NCBI RefSeq assembly: GCF_010858045.1
Contig: NZ_JAAGVC010000006.1
Coordinates: forward strand, 148,681-212,680
Length of the DNA: 64,000 nucleotides
Direction: 5' to 3'
Origin: Nocardia cyriacigeorgica
Lineage (GTDB): Bacteria > Actinomycetota > Actinomycetes > Mycobacteriales > Mycobacteriaceae
Shown here piece by piece: positions 16,931 through 25,340 of the stretch; within the stretch, counting starts at the first letter, position 1; each line of letters opens with the position of its first letter. Below the pieces are notes generated by a model. The model was not told the DNA's origin and ran no database searches. It saw only the letters and a program-made list of their open reading frames with translations. The position numbers were made by a program, and so were the translations under genes.

Positions 16931-18597
16931 CGGTCCGTCCCCCGGTGGCCGTTGTGCTGCGGGAACATGCCCTCGGGAACGCCATTGCCGTCCCAATTGA
17001 GCAGATTGACCCGGGAGGGATTGCGCGCGGTCGCACCGAAGGATTCACTGGTCTGCCGCTGCCGCAGCGCGTGAAATGTCTCCACCGCGACCGGAACCGG
17101 TCCCCCGCTGGACTCCCCGAACGGCCCCTCGCCGTACATGCCCGGCCCACCGTCGAAATCCAGCGCGCATTCGCTCACCGCCTCCTCGAGCCGATGTCCC
17201 TCCTCGGCATAGGCCGACGGAATCACGTACCGGTCTTCGTATTTCGCCAACGCGAGTAGCCGGTACATCTCATAGATCTGCTCTTCGCTCATACCGACCG
17301 CCGCCGGAATACTGCCCTGCGGCTCGCGACCCAGGTTGATGTCGCGCATATACGAGCGCATCGCGGCCAGCTTGCGCAGCACGTTGGCGACCACCTCGGT
17401 ATCGCCCGCGGTGAACAGGCCCGCCAGGTATTCCATGGGTATCCGCAGGGCTTCCAGCGCACCGAACAGGTTGCCGGCGTCTTCGCCGTCGTGGCCGTCC
17501 CGACTGACCGCATCCACCACCGGCGACAGCGGTGGCACGTACCAGACCATCGGCATGGTGCGGTATTCCGGATGCAAGGGCAGCGCCACCCGGTATTTCG
17601 TGATCAGGGCGTAGACGGGCGAGCGTCGCGCGGCCTCGATCCAGCTGTCCGGGATGCCTCGGTCGCGGGCGCCCGCGACGACCTCCGGATCGCTGGGATC
17701 GAGCAACGTGTCGAGCTGCGCTCGGTAGAGGTCGCGGTCATCGGCGACGGACGCGGCGGCGAGCACCTTGTCCACGTCGTAGAGCATCAGTCCGATGTAG
17801 CGCAGCCGGCCCACACAGGTTTCCGCGCAGACCGTGGGGATGCCGACCTCCACGCGCGGATAACAGAAGGTGCATTTCTCGGCCTTGCCGGTCTTGTGGT
17901 TGAAATACACCTTCTTGTAGGGGCATCCGGATACACACATCCGCCAGCCCCGGCATTTGTCCTGATCCACCAGCACGATGCCGTCCTCGGTGCGCTTGTA
18001 CATCGCCCCCGACGGGCACGACGCCACACAGGCCGGGTTGAGGCAGTGTTCGCAGATCCGGGGCAGATAGAACATGAACGTCTGTTCCAGCTCGAGCCGG
18101 ATCTTCTCGCTGACCTGCGCGAGGACGGGATCGCCCGGCACGATCTCCGGTGAGCCGGCGAGGTCGTCGTCCCAGTTGGCCGACCAGCCGACCTTCATCC
18201 GTTCACCGGTGAGCAGGCTGCGCGGCGGCGCGACGGGCATCTGATCACCCAGCGGTGCGTTGGTGAGGTTGTCGTAGTCGTAGGTCCACGGCTCGTAGTA
18301 GTCGTCCATGGCGGGCATCTTCGGGTTGGAGAAGATGCGCGCGAGCTTGGCGAGCCTACCGCCGTCGCGCAATCGCAGGCGGCCCTTACGGTCGAGGACC
18401 CAGCCGCCGCGCCAGCGTCGCTGATCCTCGTAGGTTCGTGGATAGCCTTGTCCCGGGCGGGTTTCCACGTTGTTGAACCACACGTACTCGGTGCCCGAAC
18501 GGTTCGTCCATGCCTGTTTGCAGGTCACCGAACAGGTATGGCAGCCGATGCATTTGTCGAGGTTCATCACCATCGCCAGCTGCGCCATCACCTTCAT
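16927..18597 (-). CDS. narH: Respiratory nitrate reductase beta subunit
   Basis: NarH, 556 residues, is the iron-sulfur subunit that relays electrons from NarI to NarG on the cytoplasmic face. Four cysteine clusters are visible: CIGCHTCSVTCKQAW near residue 18, then CEHCLNPACVASCPSGA, CRGWRMCVSGCPYKKVYF (the tryptophan-containing [3Fe-4S] site typical of NarH) and KCTFCYPRVEVGIPTVCAETCVGR. The length matches the family (about 510-560). It is flanked by one-base and four-base overlaps with narG and narJ. Confidence 0.97.
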   Translation of the reverse strand: MKVMAQLAMVMNLDKCIGCHTCSVTCKQAWTNRSGTEYVWFNNVETRPGQGYPRTYEDQRRWRGGWVLDRKGRLRLRDGGRLAKLARIFSNPKMPAMDDYYEPWTYDYDNLTNAPLGDQMPVAPPRSLLTGERMKVGWSANWDDDLAGSPEIVPGDPVLAQVSEKIRLELEQTFMFYLPRICEHCLNPACVASCPSGAMYKRTEDGIVLVDQDKCRGWRMCVSGCPYKKVYFNHKTGKAEKCTFCYPRVEVGIPTVCAETCVGRLRYIGLMLYDVDKVLAAASVADDRDLYRAQLDTLLDPSDPEVVAGARDRGIPDSWIEAARRSPVYALITKYRVALPLHPEYRTMPMVWYVPPLSPVVDAVSRDGHDGEDAGNLFGALEALRIPMEYLAGLFTAGDTEVVANVLRKLAAMRSYMRDINLGREPQGSIPAAVGMSEEQIYEMYRLLALAKYEDRYVIPSAYAEEGHRLEEAVSECALDFDGGPGMYGEGPFGESSGGPVPVAVETFHALRQRQTSESFGATARNPSRVNLLNWDGNGVPEGMFPQHNGHRGTDR

Positions 18598-21500
18598 CAG
18601 TACCGCACCTCCTGGCTGCGGCGACGCACCACGGTCACCTCATCGCGTTGATTGCCGGTCGGGCCCAGATAGTTGAAAGCGAACGAGGTCTGCGCGTAGC
18701 CGCCGGCCAGGTGGGACGGTTTGATCAGCAGCCGGGTCAGTGAATTGTGGATGCCGCCGCGATTGCCGGTGGTTTCGGTGAGCGGTACGTCGATGGTGCG
18801 TTCCTGGGCGTGATGGACATAGACCACGCCCTCGGGCATCCGATGGGAGACGATGGCGCGGCACACCAGCACGCCGTTGCGGTTGACCGCCTCCACCCAG
18901 TCGTTGTCGGCGACACCGATCTTCGCCGCGTCGCCGGGGCTCATCCACATCGTCGGACCACCCCGCGACAACGACAGCATCAGCAGGTTGTCCTGATATT
19001 CGGAGTGGATCGACCATTTGGAATGCGGTGTCAGATAGCGCACCGTCAGCCCGACACCGTCGCGGCCGGACCCCAGCCGGGGCTCCGCGAACAACAGCGC
19101 CATATCCAGTGGCGGCCGGTAAATCGGCAACTGCTCACCGAGCTCCTCGATCCAGTCGTGATCGAGATAGAAATGCATGCGGCCGGTGAGCGTGTGGAAC
19201 GGTTTGAGCTGTTCGATATTCACCGTGAACGGCGCGTACCGTCGTCCGCCGGTCTCACTGCCGGACCACTCCGGGCTGGTGATCACCGGCACCGGACGGG
19301 CCTGGGTGTCGGCGAAGGTGATCCGGCGCTCCTCGCTGCCCTCGGCCAGATGGGCGAGCGGGCGCCCGGTGCGCTTTTCGAGCTCGCGAAACCCCTGTAC
19401 GGCGAGCCTGCCGTTCGAGGTGCCGGAGAGCGCGAGGATCGTCTCGGCCATCTTCTCGGCACTATCCAGGGCCGGACGGCCCGCCGCCACACCGGAATTC
19501 ATCACACCGTGCTTACGGGCGAGCTCGGCGACCTCCTGATCCGGGTGCACCGTCACGCCTTTGGTGGTCAGGCCCGCCGATTCGACGAGCGGACCGAGCG
19601 CCGCCCACTGCTGCGCCAGCGCCGGATAGTCGCGCTCGACCGCGACCAGCGGCCCCATCGTCGCGCCGGGCACCGGCGCCACCCGGGTGGTTCGCCAATC
19701 CTTCTCGGCGCCACCGGGATAGGCCATCGCACCGGGCGTATCGTGCTGCAACGTCCCGAGCACCAGATCGGTGCGCTTGCCCAGGTGTTTCTCGGCCATG
19801 ACGGAGAAGCGGCGGGCTATCGCGGCGAAGGCGTCGAAATCCGAGCGCGCCTCCCACGGCGGGTCGATGGCGGGGGTGAAGGCGTGAATGTAGGGGTGCA
19901 TATCGGTGCTGGACAGGTCCGATTTCTCGTACCAGGTGGCCGCGGGCAGCACCACATCGGACAGCATCGTGGTCGAGGTCATCCGGAAGTCGATCGACAT
20001 CAGCAGATCGAGCTTGCCCTCGGGGGCCTGCTCGTGCCAGGTGACGTCGGCGGGGCGCAGGTGTGGTCCGGCCGGTTCGGCTTGCACATTCGACGTCGTC
20101 CCCAGCAGATGCCGCAGGAAGTACTCGTTGCCTTTGCTGGAGGATCCGAGCAGATTGGCCCGCCACACGCTCAGCACCCGCGGCCAGTTCTGCGGAGCGT
20201 CCGGGTCGGCGAGCGCGAACGTCAGCTCCCCATCGGCCAATCGCTGCGTCACGTACGCCGCCGGGTCGGCGCCGGCCGCGCGGGCCTCGTCGGCCAATTC
20301 CAGGGTGGAGCGGTCGAATTGGGGGTAGAACGGGGTCCAGCCCATCGCGGCGGCCGAGGCCAGCACGTCCATGGTGTGCTTACCGCGGAATCTGCCCCGC
20401 CCGGTCGGCGCGGCCAGGGCGTCGGCGCGGTAGCCGTCGTAACGCCACTGGTCGGTGTGCACGTACCAGTACGAGGTACCCGCCATCTGGCGAGGCGGCC
20501 GATGCCAGTCGGTGCCCATGGCGACGGTCGCCCAGCCCGTCACCGGCCTGCACTTCTCCTGCCCGACGTAATGGGCCCACCCGCCGCCGTTGCGGCCCAT
20601 CGATCCGGTCAGCATCAGCAGGCTCAGGATGGCGCGGTAGGTGGCGTCACCGTGGAACCACTGGCAGATGCCCGCGCCCATGATGATCATCGAGCGCCCA
20701 CCGGATGCGATGGCGTTGTCGGCGAATTCGCGGGCGATGCGGATCACCTGAGCGGCGGAGACGCCGGTGATCGGCTCCTGCCAGGCCGGCGTGCAGGGTG
20801 AATCGGGGTCGTCGTAACCGCTGGACCATCGTCCCGGCAGGCCCTGTCGTGCCACGCCGTATTGGGCCAGCATCAGGTCGAAGACCGTGCAGACCCGGTG
20901 GCCGGCCACGCTGCGCACCGGAACACCGCGCTCGATGGTGCTGCCGCGGCCGTCGAGGCTGTCGAACCGCGGCAATGTGATGACGGCGGTGTCGCCGTCG
21001 CGCGCGGCGACCGTCAGCGCGGGCACCAGATCGCCGAGGTCGAGGTTCCATTTACCGACGCCCTCGGCGCCGAAACGGAACCCGAGCGAGCCATGCGGCA
21101 CCGCGGGTTCACCGGTGGCGCCGTCCAGCAGGATCGGTTTGAAGGCGGCGTTCTCGGAGCTCTCCCCCAGATCGGCGGCGGTCAGGTTCTTGCCAGGTAC
21201 CAGCCGTCCGTCGCGCTCCTCCAGCTTGATCAGGAACGGCAGGTCGGTGTAGCGGCGAACGTAGTCGACGAAGAACGGTTCACGCCGTCGCACGAAGTAT
21301 TCGGTGGCGATGACATGCCCCATCGCCATCGCCATCGCACCGTCGGTGCCCGCCGCGCACGGCATCCATTCGTCGGCGAACTTCGTGTTGTCGGCGTAAT
21401 CGGGGCTGACGCTGACCATCTTGGTGCCGCGGTAGCGCACCTCCGCCATCCAATGCGCGTCCGGGGTGCGGGTGACGGGCACATTGGAGCCCCACATCAT

Positions 21501-22280
21501 CAGATACGCGGCGTCCCACCAGTCCCCGGATTCCGGGACGTCGGTCTGGTCGCCGAAGACCTGCGGTGACGCGACGGGCAGGTCGGCGTACCAGTCGTAG
21601 AAGGAGGTCATCACCCCGCCGAGCAGTTCGACGAAGCGCGAACCCGCCGCGAACGACACCATCGACATGGCGGGGATCGGCGAGAATCCGGCGATCCGGT
21701 CCGGGCCGTAGGTCTTGATGGTGTGCACGTGCGCGGCGGCGATGATCTCGGTGGCTTCCTCCCAGCTCACCCGTACCAGTCCGCCCTTGCCCCTGACCTG
21801 CTGGTAGCTGCTTCGCCGGGCGGGGTCGGCCTGGATCGCGGCCCACGCCGTCACCGGGTCGCCGTGTTCTGCTTTCGCGGCGCGGTAGAGGTCGAGCAGG
21901 ACGCCGCGCACGTAGGGAAAGCGCACGCGGGTGGGTGAGTAGGTGTACCAGGAGAATGCGGCGCCGCGCGGGCAGCCGCGCGGTTCGTATTCGGGGCGAT
22001 CGGGTCCGACGGACGGGTAGTCGGTTTCCTGGGTTTCCCAGGTGATGATGTCGTCTTTGACGTAGATCTTCCACGAGCAGGAGCCGGTGCAGTTGACGCC
22101 GTGGGTGGAACGCACGACCTTGTCGTGGCTCCAGCGGTCGCGGTAGAAGACGTCGCCTTCGCGGCCGCCTTCCCTGGTGATCGTGCGGCGATCCGGTGAG
22201 ATGTCGCCGGGGGTGAAGAATCGTCCGCTGCGTATCAGCAGGTCTTCGATGGAACCACCGGTGTGTTCGTTCGACGCCAC
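18597..22280 (-). CDS. narG: Respiratory nitrate reductase alpha subunit
   Basis: NarG, 1227 residues from GTG at 22280, is the Mo-bisMGD catalytic subunit reducing nitrate to nitrite. The N-terminal [4Fe-4S] site is H60-x3-C64-x3-C68-x34-C103, with His as first ligand as in known NarG. FYDWYADLP, containing the region of the Mo-ligating aspartate, and the full molybdopterin-dinucleotide domain (MWMSPGDAAKIGVADNDWVE) are present. GTG at 22280 is chosen because AGAGGCAG precedes it by about 6 bp; the frame is open to 22319. No twin-arginine signal is seen, as expected for cytoplasmic NarG. No narK or two-component genes adjoin. Confidence 0.96.
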   Translation of the reverse strand: MASNEHTGGSIEDLLIRSGRFFTPGDISPDRRTITREGGREGDVFYRDRWSHDKVVRSTHGVNCTGSCSWKIYVKDDIITWETQETDYPSVGPDRPEYEPRGCPRGAAFSWYTYSPTRVRFPYVRGVLLDLYRAAKAEHGDPVTAWAAIQADPARRSSYQQVRGKGGLVRVSWEEATEIIAAAHVHTIKTYGPDRIAGFSPIPAMSMVSFAAGSRFVELLGGVMTSFYDWYADLPVASPQVFGDQTDVPESGDWWDAAYLMMWGSNVPVTRTPDAHWMAEVRYRGTKMVSVSPDYADNTKFADEWMPCAAGTDGAMAMAMGHVIATEYFVRRREPFFVDYVRRYTDLPFLIKLEERDGRLVPGKNLTAADLGESSENAAFKPILLDGATGEPAVPHGSLGFRFGAEGVGKWNLDLGDLVPALTVAARDGDTAVITLPRFDSLDGRGSTIERGVPVRSVAGHRVCTVFDLMLAQYGVARQGLPGRWSSGYDDPDSPCTPAWQEPITGVSAAQVIRIAREFADNAIASGGRSMIIMGAGICQWFHGDATYRAILSLLMLTGSMGRNGGGWAHYVGQEKCRPVTGWATVAMGTDWHRPPRQMAGTSYWYVHTDQWRYDGYRADALAAPTGRGRFRGKHTMDVLASAAAMGWTPFYPQFDRSTLELADEARAAGADPAAYVTQRLADGELTFALADPDAPQNWPRVLSVWRANLLGSSSKGNEYFLRHLLGTTSNVQAEPAGPHLRPADVTWHEQAPEGKLDLLMSIDFRMTSTTMLSDVVLPAATWYEKSDLSSTDMHPYIHAFTPAIDPPWEARSDFDAFAAIARRFSVMAEKHLGKRTDLVLGTLQHDTPGAMAYPGGAEKDWRTTRVAPVPGATMGPLVAVERDYPALAQQWAALGPLVESAGLTTKGVTVHPDQEVAELARKHGVMNSGVAAGRPALDSAEKMAETILALSGTSNGRLAVQGFRELEKRTGRPLAHLAEGSEERRITFADTQARPVPVITSPEWSGSETGGRRYAPFTVNIEQLKPFHTLTGRMHFYLDHDWIEELGEQLPIYRPPLDMALLFAEPRLGSGRDGVGLTVRYLTPHSKWSIHSEYQDNLLMLSLSRGGPTMWMSPGDAAKIGVADNDWVEAVNRNGVLVCRAIVSHRMPEGVVYVHHAQERTIDVPLTETTGNRGGIHNSLTRLLIKPSHLAGGYAQTSFAFNYLGPTGNQRDEVTVVRRRSQEVRY

Positions 22281-22410
22281 GTGAGTCTGCCTCTCGTCCG
22301 CTGTACGGTTTCGCCGCAAACGTCCGTTCAGCGGCAGGGGCCGCGCGGGGTGTGCGATTCAGCGGGAACTGACGTCACCGATTCAGCAGAACATGCCGGC
22401 GTGGGTTCCG

Positions 22411-22457
22411 CGGTTCCGAACCGGTGGATGCAGGTTACGTTTCGGCCACAATGGCCG
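22411..22457 (-). promoter_or_regulatory. Palindromes upstream of narG
   Basis: CGGCCA-CAA-TGGCCG, a perfect 6+3+6 palindrome, lies at 22443-22457. CGGTT-CCG-AACCG (5+3+5) lies at 22411-22423. Both are 130-180 bp upstream of the narG start in an otherwise gene-free stretch and are candidate binding sites for the unlinked regulator of the operon. The role is inferred from position. Confidence 0.35.
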
Positions 22458-22493
22458 TTCGAGTCGCCGGCGTGCCCGGCGATCCATCGGCGG

Positions 22494-22539
22494 CGGTATG
22501 CGGGTGTCGGCAGGGTGGCGCGCCGCCACCCGCATACCG
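22494..22539 (-). terminator. Terminator hairpin of the small membrane protein gene
   Basis: A perfect 13-bp stem (22494-22506 with 22527-22539, arm CGGTATGCGGGTG) encloses 20 nt, which can form an alternative nested stem GGGTGGCG/CGCCACCC (22513-22520 with 22524-22531). It lies 15 bp beyond the stop codon of the minus-strand gene ending at 22554 and should insulate narG from it. Confidence 0.75.
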
Positions 22540-22553
22540 GCCCGTGATCGGCC

Positions 22554-22850
22554 TCAGGCGCCGATCACCGCGTTCATGATGGTGCCCGCGCTGGTGGCGA
22601 CGACACCGCCGGCCATGGCGCCGGCCACCATCTTCGGCGATTGCAGCCCGCCGCCGCTCCACTTCTCCCAGGCGAATCGGCCGCCGCCGTAGGTGATCGC
22701 GGCGACGCCGGACAGCAGAACGAACCAGGTGAGGTACCGGGTCATCTGCATGATCTTGTCCGCCAACGGCGGTGCTTCCGGGGTGGGGTTGCCGATCTGT
22801 GCGACCACCGCGCCGTAGCTGTCGTGCAGCGCAACGAGAATCATGCTCAC
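22554..22850 (-). CDS. Small two-pass membrane protein of unknown function
   Basis: A 98-residue protein not confidently recognised. It has a polar start (MSMILVALHDSYGAVVAQIG), then two hydrophobic segments at about residues 39-56 (YLTWFVLLSGVAAITYGG) and 73-97 (MVAGAMAGGVVATSAGTIMNAV), separated by a short polar loop. The layout recalls the VirB2/TrbC-like small pilin or membrane subunits scattered in actinobacterial mobile elements, but no other conjugation gene is present. The start is GTG at 22850, with AAAGGAG seven bases upstream. It has its own terminator. The roughly 260 bp upstream to 23111 show no other gene. Confidence 0.65.
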   Translation of the reverse strand: MSMILVALHDSYGAVVAQIGNPTPEAPPLADKIMQMTRYLTWFVLLSGVAAITYGGGRFAWEKWSGGGLQSPKMVAGAMAGGVVATSAGTIMNAVIGA

Positions 22851-23111
22851 GTTCGTGCTCCTTTTCGGATGCTGAGTGATGCTGGAGATTTCCGTCTCAG
22901 GACTCCTGGCATCGCGGCATGTGCGGAAACGACCGACCGCGACGCCGCGGAATCATCTGCGGCTGACGATGCAGTCCGCCCGGTGCCCGATGTTCATCGG
23001 GGGCCGTGCCATGTCGTCTCCTAGTGCGCTCGTCGCTGGAAACACGCTGACCGGATCAATTGAACAGCACGCCTTCGCGATCCGAGGGAAGACACACGAT
23101 CCAGCGGCGCG

Positions 23112-23762
23112 TCACGGCGTGGCGCGCGGCGCGTCGCCGTAGACGACGAGCCAGATCGCGCGTCCGAGCGAGTCGGCCAGGACGTCGTCGGAGATGCCGG
23201 TATCGGCGGAGAACGCGACCGCGATGGAGCGTTCCACCATGGAGGTCAGCACCACCGCGGTCGCCGTCGGGTCGACGGCGGAGCTGATCTTCCCGGCCCG
23301 GCGGTCGCTGTCGAGGCGGGCCCGGACCATCGCGGCGAAGGTAGCGACCCGCGAACGCCAATACGCGCCGACGTCACGGTCGTAGGCGGAAACCTCGGTC
23401 AGCGCCAGGAGCAAGTAGCGATGGGTGCGGAAGCCGGCGATCATGGCCCGGATCGCTTGCACCACACCGTCGACGCCGTCGCTGTGATCGGCGGTCCACC
23501 ACTGTTCGGCGGCATCGAACAGATCGGTGGTGGCCAGGTCGGCCATCCGGATCAGCAACTGACTCTTGTCCGGAAAGTACCGGTAGAACGTCGATCTCGC
23601 CGATTGCGAGGCGGCGGCGATCTTCTGCACGGCCAGTTCGGTGTACGGGGTGCCGTCGGCGAGCAGCTCTTCGACGGCTGCCAGCACGCGCCGTTCGAAT
23701 TCGGCGCGGCGATCGTCGGACGGCTTGCGGCCGCCGCGCGGGACGCGCGTCAGCGACGGCAT
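23112..23762 (-). CDS. TetR-family transcriptional regulator
   Basis: A 216-residue TetR repressor. The HTH is at about residues 20-65 (RRVLAAVEELLADGTPYTELAVQKIAAASQSARSTFYRYFPDKSQLL), with a basic RGGRKPSDDRR arm in front. The C-terminal domain is helical and contains MIAGFRTHRYLLLALTEVSAYD; its ligand is unknown. It is divergent from the FAD-monooxygenase gene, and the shared 153-bp spacer holds a perfect palindrome, TCGGACA-TAG-TGTCCGA. It most likely represses that two-gene FAD-enzyme operon and itself. Confidence 0.88.
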   Translation of the reverse strand: MPSLTRVPRGGRKPSDDRRAEFERRVLAAVEELLADGTPYTELAVQKIAAASQSARSTFYRYFPDKSQLLIRMADLATTDLFDAAEQWWTADHSDGVDGVVQAIRAMIAGFRTHRYLLLALTEVSAYDRDVGAYWRSRVATFAAMVRARLDSDRRAGKISSAVDPTATAVVLTSMVERSIAVAFSADTGISDDVLADSLGRAIWLVVYGDAPRATP

Positions 23763-23874
23763 CGGCTGCTGGCTCGCTCGGAGGGCTCCATGCGGCCATT
23801 GTGCCTCGGGGCGCGGATATCCGGCCGAAGCACCATCGCCCGTTGACAGCGGGGCGGCAGACGTTCACCATCAA

Positions 23875-23891
23875 TCGGACATAGTGTCCGA
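23875..23891 (+). promoter_or_regulatory. TetR operator before the FAD-enzyme operon
   Basis: TCGGACA-TAG-TGTCCGA is a perfect 17-bp palindrome ending 24 bp before the ATG at 23916. TAGTGT inside it (23882-23887) fits a TAnnnT -10 element, so binding would block the promoter. The divergent TetR gene at 23112-23762 is the likely source of the repressor. Confidence 0.65.
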
Positions 23892-23915
23892 GACGCGATG
23901 ACCGAGGCGTGAGAA

Positions 23916-25340
23916 ATGGCCGATTCCTCCAGTACTGCGGTCGAATACACCGATGTCATCGTGGTGGGCGCGCGCTGCGCGGGCTCCGCCGTCGCCATGA
24001 CGATGGCCCGGATGGGGCGGCGCGTCATCGTCCTCGACAGTGCGCACTTCCCGTCCGACACGCTCTCGACCCATTTGCTCTGGCCGGGTGGACTCGCCGA
24101 GTTGCACGCGCTCGGCGTGCTCGAACAGGTCGAAGCACTCGGCGCGCCCCGGCTGACGTCGGCCTTCGCCGCGGGTGCCGGCTATCGGGTGCCCTCGGAA
24201 TTCACCCCGGCCGGCGGAATCGACTACGCGATGTGCGTGCGCCGCACGGGGCTGGACGCGGTTCTGGTCGGCGCGGCGCGCACGGCCGGCGCCGACGTGC
24301 GCGAGCGCTGCCGGGTGGTGGAGCTGGTGTGGGAGCACGATCGATGTGCCGGGGTGCGGTATCGCGACCACGCGGACACGCTCGTCGAGCTGCGGGCCCC
24401 GCTGGTGATCGGCGCCGACGGCAGGCGTAGCACGGTGGCGCGGCTGTGCGGAGCACTCGAGCCGTTCCTGCACGCCCCGAGCGGCCGGGAATGCTATTAC
24501 GCGTACTGGCGCGAGGACAGTTCATCGTGGCGTCACGTTGCCGCCCAGTGGCGTGCCGGACGCGACCTGGGCACGGCGTTTCCCTGCGACGACGGGCTGC
24601 TGCTGTCGCTGGTCCAGCCACCCGTCAGCGAGGAAACCGGCCTCGGACCCGGCCGCGCCGAACAGCGCTACCTCGAGGCGATCGCCCGGATTCCCGGCCT
24701 CGCCGAGCGGCTGCGCGAATGCGAGCGGGTGGGCCGGGTCCGGGCCGCCACCGGGATCGCCTCGTACTTCCGGCGCTCGAGTGGACCGGGCTGGGCATTG
24801 GCCGGGGACGCGGGACATTTCAAGGATCCGGTCACCGCCCAGGGCATTCGCGATGCGCTGCGCTACGGCCGATTGCTCGCCGACGCCGCTGCCCCGCTGC
24901 TCGAGCATCCGAAAGCCCTCGACCTCGCCATGTCGCACTGGGCCGATCGACGCCTTCGCGAGTGCCTGCCGATCTACCAGTGGACCAATCGGCTCGCCCG
25001 GGCAGAAGACATGCATCCCTTGGAGATCGAGCTCTATCGCACCGCTACCCGCGACCCGTCCCTGGCCGCCGCGGTGACCGGCATCTTCTCCCGCACCACC
25101 GAACCGGGCGCGGTGTTCACGCCGCGCCGGGCGGTCGGGCTGGCTGCCGGTGCGCTCCGGCACACGCCGACCGCCGCAGGCGCGGTGCTGGCCGACGTCA
25201 CCCGTGAACTGCGCGAGGCGGCCGCCGACTGGCACGAGGCACGAACCGCGTTGCGCGCCAATCGTTACCGCGCCCCCGCACCTCCGCTCACACCCGCACC
25301 GATCGCTCACCCTTCCCGCGCTGGAGACGAAGATGTCTGA
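23916..25340 (+). CDS. FAD-dependent monooxygenase/geranylgeranyl-reductase-like oxidoreductase
   Basis: A 474-residue flavoprotein of the p-hydroxybenzoate hydroxylase/geranylgeranyl reductase group. The Rossmann motif GARCAGSAVAMTMARMG is at residues 18-34, the DG motif in VIGADGRRSTVARL and the second FAD motif in GWALAGDAGHFKDPVTAQGIRDALRYG. The DxxHFPSDTLSTHLLWPGG stretch is common to uncharacterised actinobacterial members. The C-terminal extension is Pro-rich and overlaps the next gene by 8 bp. The pair is likely controlled by the divergent TetR. Substrate unknown; lipids or aromatics are both possible. Confidence 0.8.
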   Translation: MADSSSTAVEYTDVIVVGARCAGSAVAMTMARMGRRVIVLDSAHFPSDTLSTHLLWPGGLAELHALGVLEQVEALGAPRLTSAFAAGAGYRVPSEFTPAGGIDYAMCVRRTGLDAVLVGAARTAGADVRERCRVVELVWEHDRCAGVRYRDHADTLVELRAPLVIGADGRRSTVARLCGALEPFLHAPSGRECYYAYWREDSSSWRHVAAQWRAGRDLGTAFPCDDGLLLSLVQPPVSEETGLGPGRAEQRYLEAIARIPGLAERLRECERVGRVRAATGIASYFRRSSGPGWALAGDAGHFKDPVTAQGIRDALRYGRLLADAAAPLLEHPKALDLAMSHWADRRLRECLPIYQWTNRLARAEDMHPLEIELYRTATRDPSLAAAVTGIFSRTTEPGAVFTPRRAVGLAAGALRHTPTAAGAVLADVTRELREAAADWHEARTALRANRYRAPAPPLTPAPIAHPSRAGDEDV

